From: a virus
Virus record (IMG/VR): IMGVR_UViG_3300025769_000825
Span: 1-24,222 of that record
Length of the DNA: 24,222 nt
Reading direction: 5' to 3' (one strand)
The notes beneath the pieces are model-generated. The model was not told the DNA's origin and searched no databases. It worked only from the letters and a program-made list of their open reading frames with translations. Positions within the stretch are counted from its first letter, which is position 1. Every line of letters begins with the position of its first letter. Positions 7,743 through 13,958 of the stretch are shown here, piece after piece. The translations under genes and the position numbers were made by a program.

Positions 7743-9721
7743 TGGCTACTACTGGTACTAAACTACCGGGGCTAAAACCAATCCCCGCTAAAGTAGATAA
7801 AGAACTTGCCGGTTCTTTAAAAGCTATGCAAGAAGCTCTTGCTGTCAGATTAGGTCAATTAGGCGACCCCCTTGATAGAGCAATAACCTTACGGGAATTA
7901 ATTGATAGTGGTCTTGCTAAAAAACTTGCTGATAACCCTTTTGATCCAAACGCGGGATTAGGGCCAATAGATTTTGGTCCTCCTGATGATGGACCGGGGG
8001 ATTTATCTATACCCCCAGCCCCAGTATCGTTGACGGCAACGGGGGTTTTTACTCAAGTTATATTAGATTGGAATGGTACAAGTGCTAGTGCTCCTTATGG
8101 TAATCATGCTTATACAGAAATATGGCGTTCAAGAGATAATAATTTAGCTGGCGCTACATTACGAGCCACAACAACTGCTTTTATCTATACAGATGAAGTA
8201 GGGTATAACGAAACTTATTATTATTGGGTGCGCTATGTAAGCACATCTGATGTACAAGGTCCTTTTAACAATACCAACGGGGCAGAGGCTACAACGCTGC
8301 AAGATATAGCAGCAGTTATGACTGAGTTAAGTGAAACCCTAGCAGACTTACCTGGATACAACCTATTAGCTACAAGTACAACAGCAGCAACTATTATTAA
8401 AAGTTCTAGTGAACCTAGCACTAGAACAAACGGTGATGCTTTACAACCCAATGATATTTGGTTTGATACAGATGATGGTCAAATTTATACAAGAAACACA
8501 TCAAACAATGCTTGGGTAGCAGGACGTGATTCAACTCTAGTTAACTTATTTGGCGCTACTAGTTTTACTGGTAGTACTTTAACTGCGGCTATGGCTACCG
8601 CTCAATCAGATATTGTTACTGTTACAAATGCACAAAGTTCTACTGCTAGTTCTTTATCAAGTCTTAGTAGCACCGTTACCAGCAACAACAACACTTTAAC
8701 TGCTAGTGTTAATACCTTAAACACAACCACTGCAAGCCACACAGGTGATTTAAATGCGATGTTTGTACTGCAAGTTGCAACAGAATCGAATGGTAGTAAG
8801 TCAGCTGCTGGTATGGTTATCGGGTCAAGCGCGAGCAATGGTTCAGGGGCCCAGTCCTACGTACAGTTCCAAGCTGACAAATTTGCAATATGGAGTGGGT
8901 CTAGCAATGTAGCGCCTTTTATTGTAAGTAGCGGTACTGTATTTATAGATAGTGCACGTATTCAAGACGGAGCTATAACAAATGCACGTATTGCTAACTT
9001 AGCTGTAGAAGAAGGTAAAATATCAAACCTTGCTGTAACAAATGGAAAGATTGGTAATTTAGCTGTCACAGAGGGAAAAATTCAAAATTTAGCGGTAACT
9101 AACGCAAAAATAGCCGATGCAACTATTCAAGACGCAAAGATAGCTAACTTAAATGCCAATAAGATAACCGCAGGTTTTATTAGTGCAGATAGAATTAATT
9201 CAAACACTATTACTGCTGACAAAATTAATGTAACCGATTTAACTTTAGAGTTTACAGCGGCAACTGTTTCAGGAGCAACTCTTGGTGGATTTGCTAGTAA
9301 TACCCCAAGACTAAAACAAGTTGCGGCGATTGGTACAGAACCTGGAGTTTACCATATTATGTGTAGAGTATTTGGAAGCACGGGGCAAGTTAAAACATTG
9401 TCTATAGTTGCAGGAGATGGAACATTTGGTGCTGGGTCAAGCTTTGAATTAAGAAATGACTTTTCTTACTCAGATGGAACTAATCCAACTATTCCAACAG
9501 CAGACCAAGGTTATGCTCAATATCACTCAGGTCAATCGCAATATTGGTCAGCCATAAATAGATTTGATGGTACTAATGAAATGGCACAAAAAGATTTTCT
9601 TGTAAGAAAAGTAAGTTCTACTAGTAGAACTTTACGGTTGTACATATTAGCTCAGGGGGATGGGGGTACAAGATATCTTTCAAGTGTTCAATATGGCGTT
9701 TATAGGTTCTCAGAAATATAA
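7742..9721 (+). CDS. Tail fibre/tip protein: FN3 domain, DUF1983-like region, decapeptide repeats
   Basis: 659 residues. The N-terminal segment is helical (about 1-60) with a Pro/Gly/Asp linker. A fibronectin type III-like domain follows at about 88-185 (V-I-L-D-W-N, Y-x-Y-W-V-R-Y-V-S). Then comes a Ser/Thr-rich helical stretch with the character of the C-terminal half of lambda gpJ-type host-specificity proteins (DUF1983-like; F-A-I-W-S-G-S, F-I-V-S-S-G-T-V-F-I-D). A run of A-K-I-x-N-L-A-V repeats lies at about 408-478, and a beta-rich C-terminal domain (about 500-659) probably contacts the receptor. Function as an adsorption protein is inferred from this layout. Confidence 0.82.
   Translation: MATTGTKLPGLKPIPAKVDKELAGSLKAMQEALAVRLGQLGDPLDRAITLRELIDSGLAKKLADNPFDPNAGLGPIDFGPPDDGPGDLSIPPAPVSLTATGVFTQVILDWNGTSASAPYGNHAYTEIWRSRDNNLAGATLRATTTAFIYTDEVGYNETYYYWVRYVSTSDVQGPFNNTNGAEATTLQDIAAVMTELSETLADLPGYNLLATSTTAATIIKSSSEPSTRTNGDALQPNDIWFDTDDGQIYTRNTSNNAWVAGRDSTLVNLFGATSFTGSTLTAAMATAQSDIVTVTNAQSSTASSLSSLSSTVTSNNNTLTASVNTLNTTTASHTGDLNAMFVLQVATESNGSKSAAGMVIGSSASNGSGAQSYVQFQADKFAIWSGSSNVAPFIVSSGTVFIDSARIQDGAITNARIANLAVEEGKISNLAVTNGKIGNLAVTEGKIQNLAVTNAKIADATIQDAKIANLNANKITAGFISADRINSNTITADKINVTDLTLEFTAATVSGATLGGFASNTPRLKQVAAIGTEPGVYHIMCRVFGSTGQVKTLSIVAGDGTFGAGSSFELRNDFSYSDGTNPTIPTADQGYAQYHSGQSQYWSAINRFDGTNEMAQKDFLVRKVSSTSRTLRLYILAQGDGGTRYLSSVQYGVYRFSEI
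8966..9172 (+). repeat. Ten-residue tandem repeats in tail protein
   Basis: Successive 30-base units encode L-A-V-x-x-G-K-I-x-N-type decapeptides (five to six copies, the last ones degenerate to A-T-I-Q-D-A-K-I-A-N and similar). The pattern A-x-I-x-D/N-x-K-I is a common shaft/linker element in phage tail-tip proteins and probably forms an elongated trimeric stalk. Confidence 0.7.
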
Positions 9722-10062
9722 TGTCAACACATAATTTTAATTACACATACGAATATGTTGGTGTTAAAACAATGCCGCGCAGCCGTGAAGATAACACACA
9801 AATTGTTAGAGAAGTTTGTGTAGCAGTTACCGCTGTAGATCAAGCAGACTCAACAAAAACTTTAACAGAAAATATGTATTCTCCCTTAGAAGGTGTTTAT
9901 TCTTATAGACACGATGGATTACCTGATAATTTTATACCAATAGATACTTTAACTAATGCTAAAGTGATTGAGTGGTACCAAAACACCGTGGAAACAGCAG
10001 ATTTAGATGGTTATTTTACTTGGCAAATATATGGAGTTGCCGAGAATGATGACATAGAGTAA
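9721..10062 (+). CDS. Conserved-looking hypothetical protein after tail genes
   Basis: 113 residues, family not named with confidence. It looks like a compact mixed alpha/beta domain rich in aromatic residues (N-Y-T-Y-E-Y-V-G-V, then F-T-W-Q-I-Y-G-V-A) with an acidic C-terminus (E-N-D-D-I-E). The ATG overlaps the stop of the tail gene (TAATG arrangement), so it is co-translated with it. This suggests a tail-associated or chaperone function, unproven. Confidence 0.72.
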   Translation: MSTHNFNYTYEYVGVKTMPRSREDNTQIVREVCVAVTAVDQADSTKTLTENMYSPLEGVYSYRHDGLPDNFIPIDTLTNAKVIEWYQNTVETADLDGYFTWQIYGVAENDDIE

Positions 10063-10092
10063 GATAAAACTATGAAATGTGGAGGCATAAAC

Positions 10093-10191
10093 ATGGCATA
10101 TACCTACGGTAAAAAGAAGTCTATGACTAAAAAACCTAAATCTATGAAGATGAAAGGCTATGGTAAAAAGACTAAAAAGAAAAAGAAGTAA
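10093..10191 (+). CDS. Tiny Lys-rich protein (32 aa)
   Basis: 32 residues, of which nearly half are Lys, with Tyr/Gly/Met between them. It begins M-A-Y-T-Y-G and ends with K-K-T-K-K-K-K-K. A canonical Shine-Dalgarno (GGAGG at 10081-10085) sits 7 bases upstream of the ATG, which makes this short frame believable. It is the first of a run of tiny basic genes. Nucleic-acid binding by charge is a guess. Confidence 0.65.
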   Translation: MAYTYGKKKSMTKKPKSMKMKGYGKKTKKKKK

Positions 10192-10197
10192 GTAAAT

Positions 10198-10422
10198 ATG
10201 GACAAGCTAGGAGTGCTTCGTGCACAAAAAGAAGTGTTGCACGGCCAACGTGCTAAGATAAGTTTAGATTTAGAAGTGCTGTTGAACAACCCAACTAGCA
10301 TCCCTGAGCACACAGAATATAGTGTTGAGTTAGATAAGTTAGTGGGTCAATTAGCAGAAGTAAATGATAAAATAAAAATTATTGATTTTTTAATATCAAC
10401 ATCGGAGAAACCAGATGGCTAA
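10198..10422 (+). CDS. Small helical coiled-coil protein
   Basis: 74 residues, not recognised. Two helical segments separated by a Pro-containing loop (N-N-P-T-S-I-P-E-H), with leucine spacing suggesting a helical hairpin or coiled coil (L-R-A-Q-K-E-V-L and L-V-G-Q-L-A-E-V-N-D-K-I). It is close to neutral charge, unlike its neighbours. Its 3' end overlaps the next gene by 8 bases. Confidence 0.65.
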   Translation: MDKLGVLRAQKEVLHGQRAKISLDLEVLLNNPTSIPEHTEYSVELDKLVGQLAEVNDKIKIIDFLISTSEKPDG

Positions 10423-10558
10423 CGAAAAATACATGCAAGCTGCAAAAGCCCGTAAAAAGAAAAGAAAAAAAGGTACACTTGCTTCTTTGTATGGAGACCC
10501 TAATAAAGTAACTCGCGGTGATATTATTACTGCAGCCATAAAAAATAATAAAAAATGA
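10415..10558 (+). CDS. Small basic protein (47 aa)
   Basis: 47 residues from an ATG that overlaps the previous gene by 8 bases and has GGAG about 7 bases upstream (ATCGGAGAAACCAGATG). The N-terminal third contains A-R-K-K-K-R-K-K-G. The rest holds S-L-Y-G-D-P-N-K-V-T-R-G-D-I-I, a pattern I have seen only in uncharacterised marine phage proteins. Its stop overlaps the next start as ATGA. Function unknown. Confidence 0.65.
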   Translation: MANEKYMQAAKARKKKRKKGTLASLYGDPNKVTRGDIITAAIKNNKK

Positions 10559-10746
10559 GACAGCCAAAAGAAGGTGAGACAGAGACTAACGAAAGTTTAG
10601 GTAAAGTAAAAAATATTAAGATTGAGCATAAACCGCCTCAATATGCATCTTCAACTGATGAATATACTCTTATGAGTCCAGAAGAAGTTTCAGAGTATTT
10701 TGATAATATACCTATGACTGAGGAGAAGAAAAATGGCAAGAACTAG
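10555..10746 (+). CDS. Small acidic/mixed hypothetical protein
   Basis: 63 residues. Polar and acidic (G-E-T-E-T-N-E-S and S-P-E-E-V-S-E-Y-F-D), followed by a short charged tail. There are no recognisable motifs. It starts in an ATGA overlap with the preceding gene and ends 14 bases into the next one. It is one of the few non-basic members of this gene run, so it might partner the basic proteins, which is speculation. Confidence 0.6.
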   Translation: MRQPKEGETETNESLGKVKNIKIEHKPPQYASSTDEYTLMSPEEVSEYFDNIPMTEEKKNGKN

Positions 10747-10924
10747 AAAAAAACCCTCTCAAAAAGTTGTAAAGAAAAGCATTTCTAAACGACAAGAAGC
10801 TTCTTTAAAAAGGCATAGCAAACATCACTCTACAAAACATATGGCTTATATGAAAAGACGTATGCTTATGGGCGATACATTTAGAACTGCACACAAAAAG
10901 GCCCAGAACAAAGTTGGTAAGTAG
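10733..10924 (+). CDS. Small strongly basic protein
   Basis: 63 residues, about 40% Lys/Arg/His: T-R-K-K-P-S-Q-K-V-V-K-K, then R-H-S-K-H-H-S-T-K-H-M-A-Y-M-K-R-R-M-L-M. It has a good Shine-Dalgarno (GAGGAG, 10721-10726) inside the upstream gene. The stop overlaps the next gene's GTG by one base. Nucleic-acid binding or virion-internal packaging protein is inferred from charge only. Confidence 0.65.
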   Translation: MARTRKKPSQKVVKKSISKRQEASLKRHSKHHSTKHMAYMKRRMLMGDTFRTAHKKAQNKVGK

Positions 10925-11181
10925 TGGCTGCTAAGCGAAACTATCGTAAAGAGTACGATAACTACCATTCAAAACCCACACAAAAGAAACGCAGAGCTGG
11001 ACGCAACAAGTCTAGGCGTATCATGGTGCGCTTAGGTAAAGCTAAAAAAGGCGATGGTAAAGACGTAGCACATAAAGATAACAACCCTTTAAATGCTAAA
11101 GTAAAGAATATTAGGATGGAATCTAAAAAATCTAATAGATCTTTCAGACGCACAAAAACATCCCGCAGAAAGAGAAAATGA
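10924..11181 (+). CDS. Small basic protein with HNH-like motif, GTG start
   Basis: 85 residues starting at GTG, one base overlapping the preceding TAG. Very basic at both ends. In the middle, at about residues 47-72, it has D-V-A-H50-K-D-N-N-P-L-N57-x4-N62-I-R, with spacing like the H-x-D-x-N-x2-N core of HNH/AP2-type endonuclease domains in phages. It is much shorter than a typical HNH enzyme and its first catalytic His pair is incomplete (A-H rather than H-H). It may be a degenerate or DNA-binding-only derivative. Confidence 0.6.
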   Translation: MAAKRNYRKEYDNYHSKPTQKKRRAGRNKSRRIMVRLGKAKKGDGKDVAHKDNNPLNAKVKNIRMESKKSNRSFRRTKTSRRKRK

Positions 11182-11363
11182 ACATAATTTGGTGTACTAT
11201 AATACTAGCTTTAATAATTATGGCTGGAGTTTTTTATATGGAATATATTCAAAAGTTTTTTAAAAAAATGAAAAAAAGCTATGCGAAATTGTTTAAATGG
11301 GGTTTAACCCCCGATAAACCAGAACCCCCAAAAAAAAGAGGGCGCCCAAGGAAGAAGAAATAA
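11178..11363 (+). CDS. Small membrane protein with basic AT-hook-like tail
   Basis: 61 residues. A strong hydrophobic segment at residues 1-22 (I-I-W-C-T-I-I-L-A-L-I-I-M-A-G-V-F) is followed by a basic amphipathic stretch (F-F-K-K-M-K-K). The tail ends in K-K-R-G-R-P-R-K-K-K, which contains the R-G-R-P core of the AT-hook that grips the minor groove of AT-rich DNA. The start overlaps the previous stop as ATGA, the stop overlaps the next start as TAATG. A membrane-tethered DNA-binding peptide is the literal reading, but the tail may just be a basic run. Confidence 0.6.
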   Translation: MNIIWCTIILALIIMAGVFYMEYIQKFFKKMKKSYAKLFKWGLTPDKPEPPKKRGRPRKKK

Positions 11364-11542
11364 TGCCAAAAAAACCAGTTAAAAGAAAAACTAGTAAAAG
11401 AAAAGGTGCTACACCTACAAACCCAAGCTTGTATGCAAGGGTAAAAGCAGAAGCTAAACGTAAGTTTAAAGTATATCCAAGTGCATATGCCAACGGTTGG
11501 TTAGTGCGTACTTATAAAAAACGTGGTGGTGGGTATAGATAA
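11363..11542 (+). CDS. Small basic DUF5872-like protein
   Basis: 59 residues. The basic N-terminus (K-K-P-V-K-R-K-T-S-K-R-K) is followed by the motif L-Y-A-R-V-K-A-E-A-K-R-K-F, then Y-P-S-A-Y-A-N-G-W-L-V and Y-K-K-R-G-G-G-Y. I recognise this from small proteins shared by marine phages and large eukaryotic viruses, probably the family catalogued as DUF5872; the number is from memory. Both ends are in TAATG overlaps with neighbours. Function unknown. Confidence 0.68.
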   Translation: MPKKPVKRKTSKRKGATPTNPSLYARVKAEAKRKFKVYPSAYANGWLVRTYKKRGGGYR

Positions 11543-11844
11543 TGGCTAAACCTACGGGTGGATTAACTGCATGGTTTGGTAAAGGGCCAAAAGGTGACTG
11601 GGTTGATATTGGTGCACCAAAGAAAAAAGGTAAATATCAAGCATGTGGTAGAAAATCTGCTAAAGGTAAAAGCAAGCGTAAGTACCCAAAATGTGTACCA
11701 AGATCAAAAGCTAATAGCATGACTGCAGCACAAAAGCGCAGCGCTGTTAAACGTAAACGTGCAGCTGGCAACCCAGGTGGTAAGCCACGAAATGTAAAAA
11801 CTATTGTAAAAAGAAGGAGAACCCGTGCCAAGAAAAAGAGATAA
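11542..11844 (+). CDS. Small basic conserved viral protein (G-L-x-A-W-F type)
   Basis: 100 residues. It has G-G-L-T-A-W-F near the N-terminus, then G-D-W-V-D-I-G-A-P, A-C-G-R-K-S-A-K and K-Y-P-K-C-V-P, then A-Q-K-R-S-A-V-K-R-K-R and G-G-K-P-x-N-V-K-T. I know this signature from uncharacterised proteins in marine phages and giant viruses, usually beside a Y-P-S-A-Y-A-N protein, exactly as here. Two Cys (about residues 34 and 52) could bind metal, which is inference. The start overlaps the previous gene as TAATG. Confidence 0.7.
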   Translation: MAKPTGGLTAWFGKGPKGDWVDIGAPKKKGKYQACGRKSAKGKSKRKYPKCVPRSKANSMTAAQKRSAVKRKRAAGNPGGKPRNVKTIVKRRRTRAKKKR

Positions 11845-11845
11845 T

Positions 11846-12109
11846 ATGCCTAAGCGGAATAAAAAGAATTTCCGTCCAACTAAAAAAGGCGCTGGTATGA
11901 CCAAAGCTGGAGTAGCAGCGTACAGAAGAAAAAATCCTGGGTCTAAATTAAAAACTGCAGTTACTGGTAAAGTAAAAAAAGGTAGTAAAGCTGCTAAAAG
12001 ACGTAAGTCTTATTGCGCTAGATCTGCTGGTCAAATGAAAAAATTCCCAAAAGCAGCAAAAAACCCTAATTCAAGGTTGAGGCAAGCAAGAAAACGTTGG
12101 AAGTGTTAA
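11846..12109 (+). CDS. Small basic conserved viral protein (DUF6321-like)
   Basis: 87 residues from ATG 11846, one base after the preceding stop; this is preferred to the in-frame GTG at 11825 because the spacing matches the neighbours. Motifs: G-A-G-M-T-K-A-G-V-A-A-Y-R-R, N-P-G-S-K-L-K-T-A-V-T-G, S-Y-C-A-R-S-A-G-Q and a C-terminal R-K-R-W-K-C. I recognise it as a family shared by marine phages and large viruses, possibly DUF6321 (number from memory). It is the last gene of the rightward run. Confidence 0.7.
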   Translation: MPKRNKKNFRPTKKGAGMTKAGVAAYRRKNPGSKLKTAVTGKVKKGSKAAKRRKSYCARSAGQMKKFPKAAKNPNSRLRQARKRWKC

Positions 12110-12124
12110 TTTTTGGCACTTTTT
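12101..12124 (+). terminator. Weak rho-independent terminator candidate
   Basis: AAGTG (12101-12105) pairs with CACTT (12117-12121), extendable by two G·T pairs, followed by a short T-run then A's. The stem begins inside the last codons of the small basic protein and lies between convergent operons, where a terminator is expected. The stem is short, so confidence is low. Confidence 0.35.
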
Positions 12125-12196
12125 AAAAAAATGGATTCACTACGTGCCCGTGCTGAAGAGATCTCACAGTGGTTAATGCGTTAGGTATCGTAAGAG

Positions 12197-12481
12197 CTAA
12201 AATGCAGTGACGGGCTTCTCAGAGCGTGTGACACGGTTTAGCTGTTTTACCTGTCTTATATCGTAGTTTTCAGCCGCATTTCGTAAATTTATGAGTTTTT
12301 TCTCTATATTTGAGTATTTCCCCCAATCTTTTAACTCAGTTGCTGTTCTTCCACAACCCCTACAACGTTCATCACCCCATTGCGTCACAGAACAAACCCC
12401 AATGCAAGGACAATCTGCAAGGCTTGCACAACAGCCAAGTGCTTTTGTTAGTCTAGTGAATCGTGTTTCTTCACTCATCAT
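12197..12481 (-). CDS. DUF1289 domain protein (Cys-rich, putative Fe-S)
   Basis: 94 residues. The DUF1289 signature is clear: C24-P-C26-I-G-V-C30, about 10 residues, then C40-R-G-C43-G-R-T-x-x-E-L-x-x-W. In bacteria this short Cys motif is usually a small stand-alone protein thought to bind metal or Fe-S. Two more Cys lie at 17-18. The C-terminal half is helical and charged. It is the last gene of the leftward replication operon and overlaps the DUF3310 gene by 11 bases. The first two codons are both ATG, so the start may be one codon later. Role in infection unknown. Confidence 0.82.
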   Translation of the reverse strand: MMSEETRFTRLTKALGCCASLADCPCIGVCSVTQWGDERCRGCGRTATELKDWGKYSNIEKKLINLRNAAENYDIRQVKQLNRVTRSEKPVTAF

Positions 12482-12698
12482 TTTTTTCTACAACCTTTAT
12501 TAGACGTTGTAGATACCATTCTGCTTTTCGTAAATCTTGTCCTTTGTTTTTTTGTTCATATCTCCAAAGATATTTCATTACGTTGCCTTTACAATATGCA
12601 GCGAACTGGTCGTCTGTCATACTTGCTTCTATTGCACTTATACACTCTATACCACCCTGGTTATAGTGTATTGGTTTGTTTACTGGGTCAAAATCCAT
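12471..12698 (-). CDS. DUF3310 family protein
   Basis: 75 residues. It begins with the typical D-P-V-N-K-P-x-H-Y segment, followed by G-I-E-C-I-S-A-I-E, A-A-Y-C-K-G-N-V-M-K-Y-L-W-R-Y and D-L-R-K-A-E-W-Y-L-Q-R-L, all hallmarks of DUF3310 (often labelled 'putative nucleotide kinase' in phages, a label without strong proof). A strong Shine-Dalgarno (AAGGAGG) precedes the ATG. Location among replication genes fits a nucleotide-metabolism or regulatory role, inferred only. Confidence 0.88.
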   Translation of the reverse strand: MDFDPVNKPIHYNQGGIECISAIEASMTDDQFAAYCKGNVMKYLWRYEQKNKGQDLRKAEWYLQRLIKVVEKNDE

Positions 12699-13100
12699 TT
12701 AGTCCTCCTTATTATGTAAACATATGTTACTTATTTTGTCTATAAATTCTTTAATTGGCATGGCATGCTTGAGAAACTCATCTAAAGTAAAAAATTCTTT
12801 TTGAAAATCTTGGCTTACAACACAAAGATCCGGGGCCCCTATAATGTAATACACAGGCATGCTGTATTCATATTGTCTTTGTAACCAGATTCTTTGTTGT
12901 GGTGAAAGATCAATTTTTATTTTTGACGTACCACGTTTAGGCAGCTGTTGTATGTATTTGTATTCAAAAAAAGCAAACCCTGCTGGGCCTGAATAAAAAG
13001 TGTCGGGTACTCCGCCATGATATGGATCATTGATTTTCCACTTATAAATTTCTTTAGGAAGTTTTTTGTGGATTTTGTTGATGAAGTCCTTTTCTTTCAA
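12699..13100 (-). CDS. VRR-NUC-like PD-(D/E)XK nuclease, TTG start
   Basis: 133 residues. The nuclease core is readable: K-I-N-D-P-Y-H-G-G-V-P-D33, then F-F-E46-Y-K48-Y-I, and later L-S-P-Q-Q-R-I-W-L; this matches VRR-NUC/Holliday-junction-resolvase-like PD-(D/E)XK proteins with D33, E46 and K48 as catalytic residues. It probably cleaves branched or structured DNA in replication or recombination. No ATG is available: an in-frame stop lies two codons before TTG 13100 and the first internal Met is after the active site, so TTG is the likely start. It overlaps the upstream 49-codon ORF by 47 bases. Confidence 0.78.
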   Translation of the reverse strand: MKEKDFINKIHKKLPKEIYKWKINDPYHGGVPDTFYSGPAGFAFFEYKYIQQLPKRGTSKIKIDLSPQQRIWLQRQYEYSMPVYYIIGAPDLCVVSQDFQKEFFTLDEFLKHAMPIKEFIDKISNICLHNKED

Positions 13101-13203
13101 GTTTTAGTGCTCGCTCTTTCATGAGGAGTTGTAGGTCATGCCAACGATACATACGTTTGTTTACATCGTCCCAGAACCATCCTTTTTGTTGTATATCAGG
13201 CAT
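13054..13203 (-). CDS. Small charged/aromatic ORF (49 aa)
   Basis: 49 residues. The N-terminal half is Trp/Asp-rich (G-W-F-W-D-D-V-N-K-R-M-Y-R-W-H-D), the second half Lys/Arg/Leu helical. It fills most of an otherwise non-coding gap and overlaps the nuclease gene by 47 bases. It has no clear Shine-Dalgarno, and a candidate -10 element lies so close that it might be read from a nearly leaderless message. It may also serve to couple translation into the TTG-started nuclease. It is below the length at which coding can be asserted from sequence alone. Confidence 0.45.
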   Translation of the reverse strand: MPDIQQKGWFWDDVNKRMYRWHDLQLLMKERALKLERKGLHQQNPQKTS

Positions 13204-13213
13204 CTTGAAAGTT

Positions 13214-13242
13214 AGTATACACGGCGCGACAGTATATGTCGC
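13214..13242 (-). promoter_or_regulatory. Candidate promoter with hairpin/palindrome
   Basis: Reading leftward: GCGACA (4/6 of the -35 consensus, 13242-13237), a 17-base spacer, then TATACT (5/6 of the -10 consensus, 13219-13214). GCGACA is also one arm of a perfect 6-5-6 inverted repeat (GCGACA / TGTCGC, 13226-13242), so an operator could overlap the -35. The predicted start would be only about 4 bases before the 49-aa ORF's ATG. As an RNA the repeat is a hairpin after the 220-aa gene, with no U-run behind it. Confidence 0.35.
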
Positions 13243-13260
13243 ACCATGTAAGCAAAATAA

Positions 13261-13923
13261 TTACTTAGATACGCTATCAAATACTTTTTTAGCGTTTTCG
13301 TAATCATCATCAGTAACCCAACCGACGTTTTCTACAGCAATGTTAAAAAACTTTTGCCCCGCACGGTTTTGGGTTTGTGAAGAAGACATCTTCCACAAAG
13401 AAGAAAATCTATCTCCCCCTAAACGAGCCACTTGTGTGTTCCATTCTCTTGACACTCTTAGCTTCGAAGAAGCACAGTCAAAGATAAATGGTGTATCAAG
13501 TGCACCTGTTTTTTCATCTTTCTTAATTAAAAGATGAGATTGAGTCTGAGTAATATCATAATCCTCAGGGTTCTCTTTTTGGGCCTCGAGAGCTTGTAAA
13601 GCATCTTTTTCAGTAGCATAAATACCTGCTAAGCCGCCTCCTTTCTCTCGTTTTTTCCAAGCGACAAACTCTTCAGTAAACTTTACGTTAATTACGTAAA
13701 TGTCTTTTCCGTAGTTTTCTCTTGTTATGGTGTTGATAAAATCACCTGGTTTGCTTCCCTCAATGTATTCACTGTGGTTTTCGTCAACTTCATTAGATAA
13801 CTGTTGAAGTTGTTTAACCCTAGGGGTTTGCAAGTGATCTGCAGTAACGTTTTCGTTACCAAGACCACCACCAGCCTGCACGTGTGCAGGTACTTTATCA
13901 CTTACTAGTGCAATATCACTCAT
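13261..13923 (-). CDS. Conserved phage protein, possibly ssDNA-binding
   Basis: 220 residues. The pattern D-H-L-Q-T-P-R-V-K-Q-L-Q-Q-L-S-N-E-V, Y-I-E-G-S-K-P-G-D-F-I-N-T, then I-Y-V-I-N-V-K-F-x-E-E-F-V-A-W, matches a common phage protein found next to replication and recombination genes. Some relatives are annotated as ssDNA-binding, but I cannot verify this. Beta-rich with a mid segment 'G-G-G-L-A-G-I-Y' and an acidic C-terminus (T-D-D-D-Y). An AAGGAG Shine-Dalgarno with 8-base spacing sits in an ACAAGGAGU context, and the perfect palindrome AGTACGTACT (13924-13933) lies against the start codon. Abundant expression is plausible. Confidence 0.75.
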   Translation of the reverse strand: MSDIALVSDKVPAHVQAGGGLGNENVTADHLQTPRVKQLQQLSNEVDENHSEYIEGSKPGDFINTITRENYGKDIYVINVKFTEEFVAWKKREKGGGLAGIYATEKDALQALEAQKENPEDYDITQTQSHLLIKKDEKTGALDTPFIFDCASSKLRVSREWNTQVARLGGDRFSSLWKMSSSQTQNRAGQKFFNIAVENVGWVTDDDYENAKKVFDSVSK

Positions 13924-13930
13924 AGTACGT

Positions 13931-13939
13931 ACTCCTTGT
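13931..13939 (-). promoter_or_regulatory. CsrA-site-like sequence over a Shine-Dalgarno
   Basis: On the message the Shine-Dalgarno of the 220-aa gene reads ACAAGGAGU. The known CsrA/RsmE target consensus is about RUACARGGAUGU, so the ACARGGA core matches fully. Because the phage encodes a CsrA homologue about 5 kb upstream in the same operon, this is a reasonable candidate repression site. Any AAGGAG Shine-Dalgarno after ACA gives this match, so chance is a real alternative. Confidence 0.35.
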
Positions 13940-13958
13940 TTCGTTGATATTGTTAATA

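Noticed and set aside
8966-9172. Repeats considered as CRISPR-like or as a DNA-level repeat array
   Set aside because: They are in-frame coding units of a tail protein with variable bases, without constant-length unique spacers.
12131-12184. 17-codon ORF (M-D-S-L-R-A-R-A-E-E-I-S-Q-W) in the gap between convergent operons
   Set aside because: Too short, without a Shine-Dalgarno. It could be a relic of a larger gene, but nothing extends it.
12110-12196. Possible tRNA or small RNA in the convergent gap
   Set aside because: I looked for cloverleaf arms and a T-loop and saw none. Short dyads such as GAGATCTC are present but no complete RNA structure is evident.
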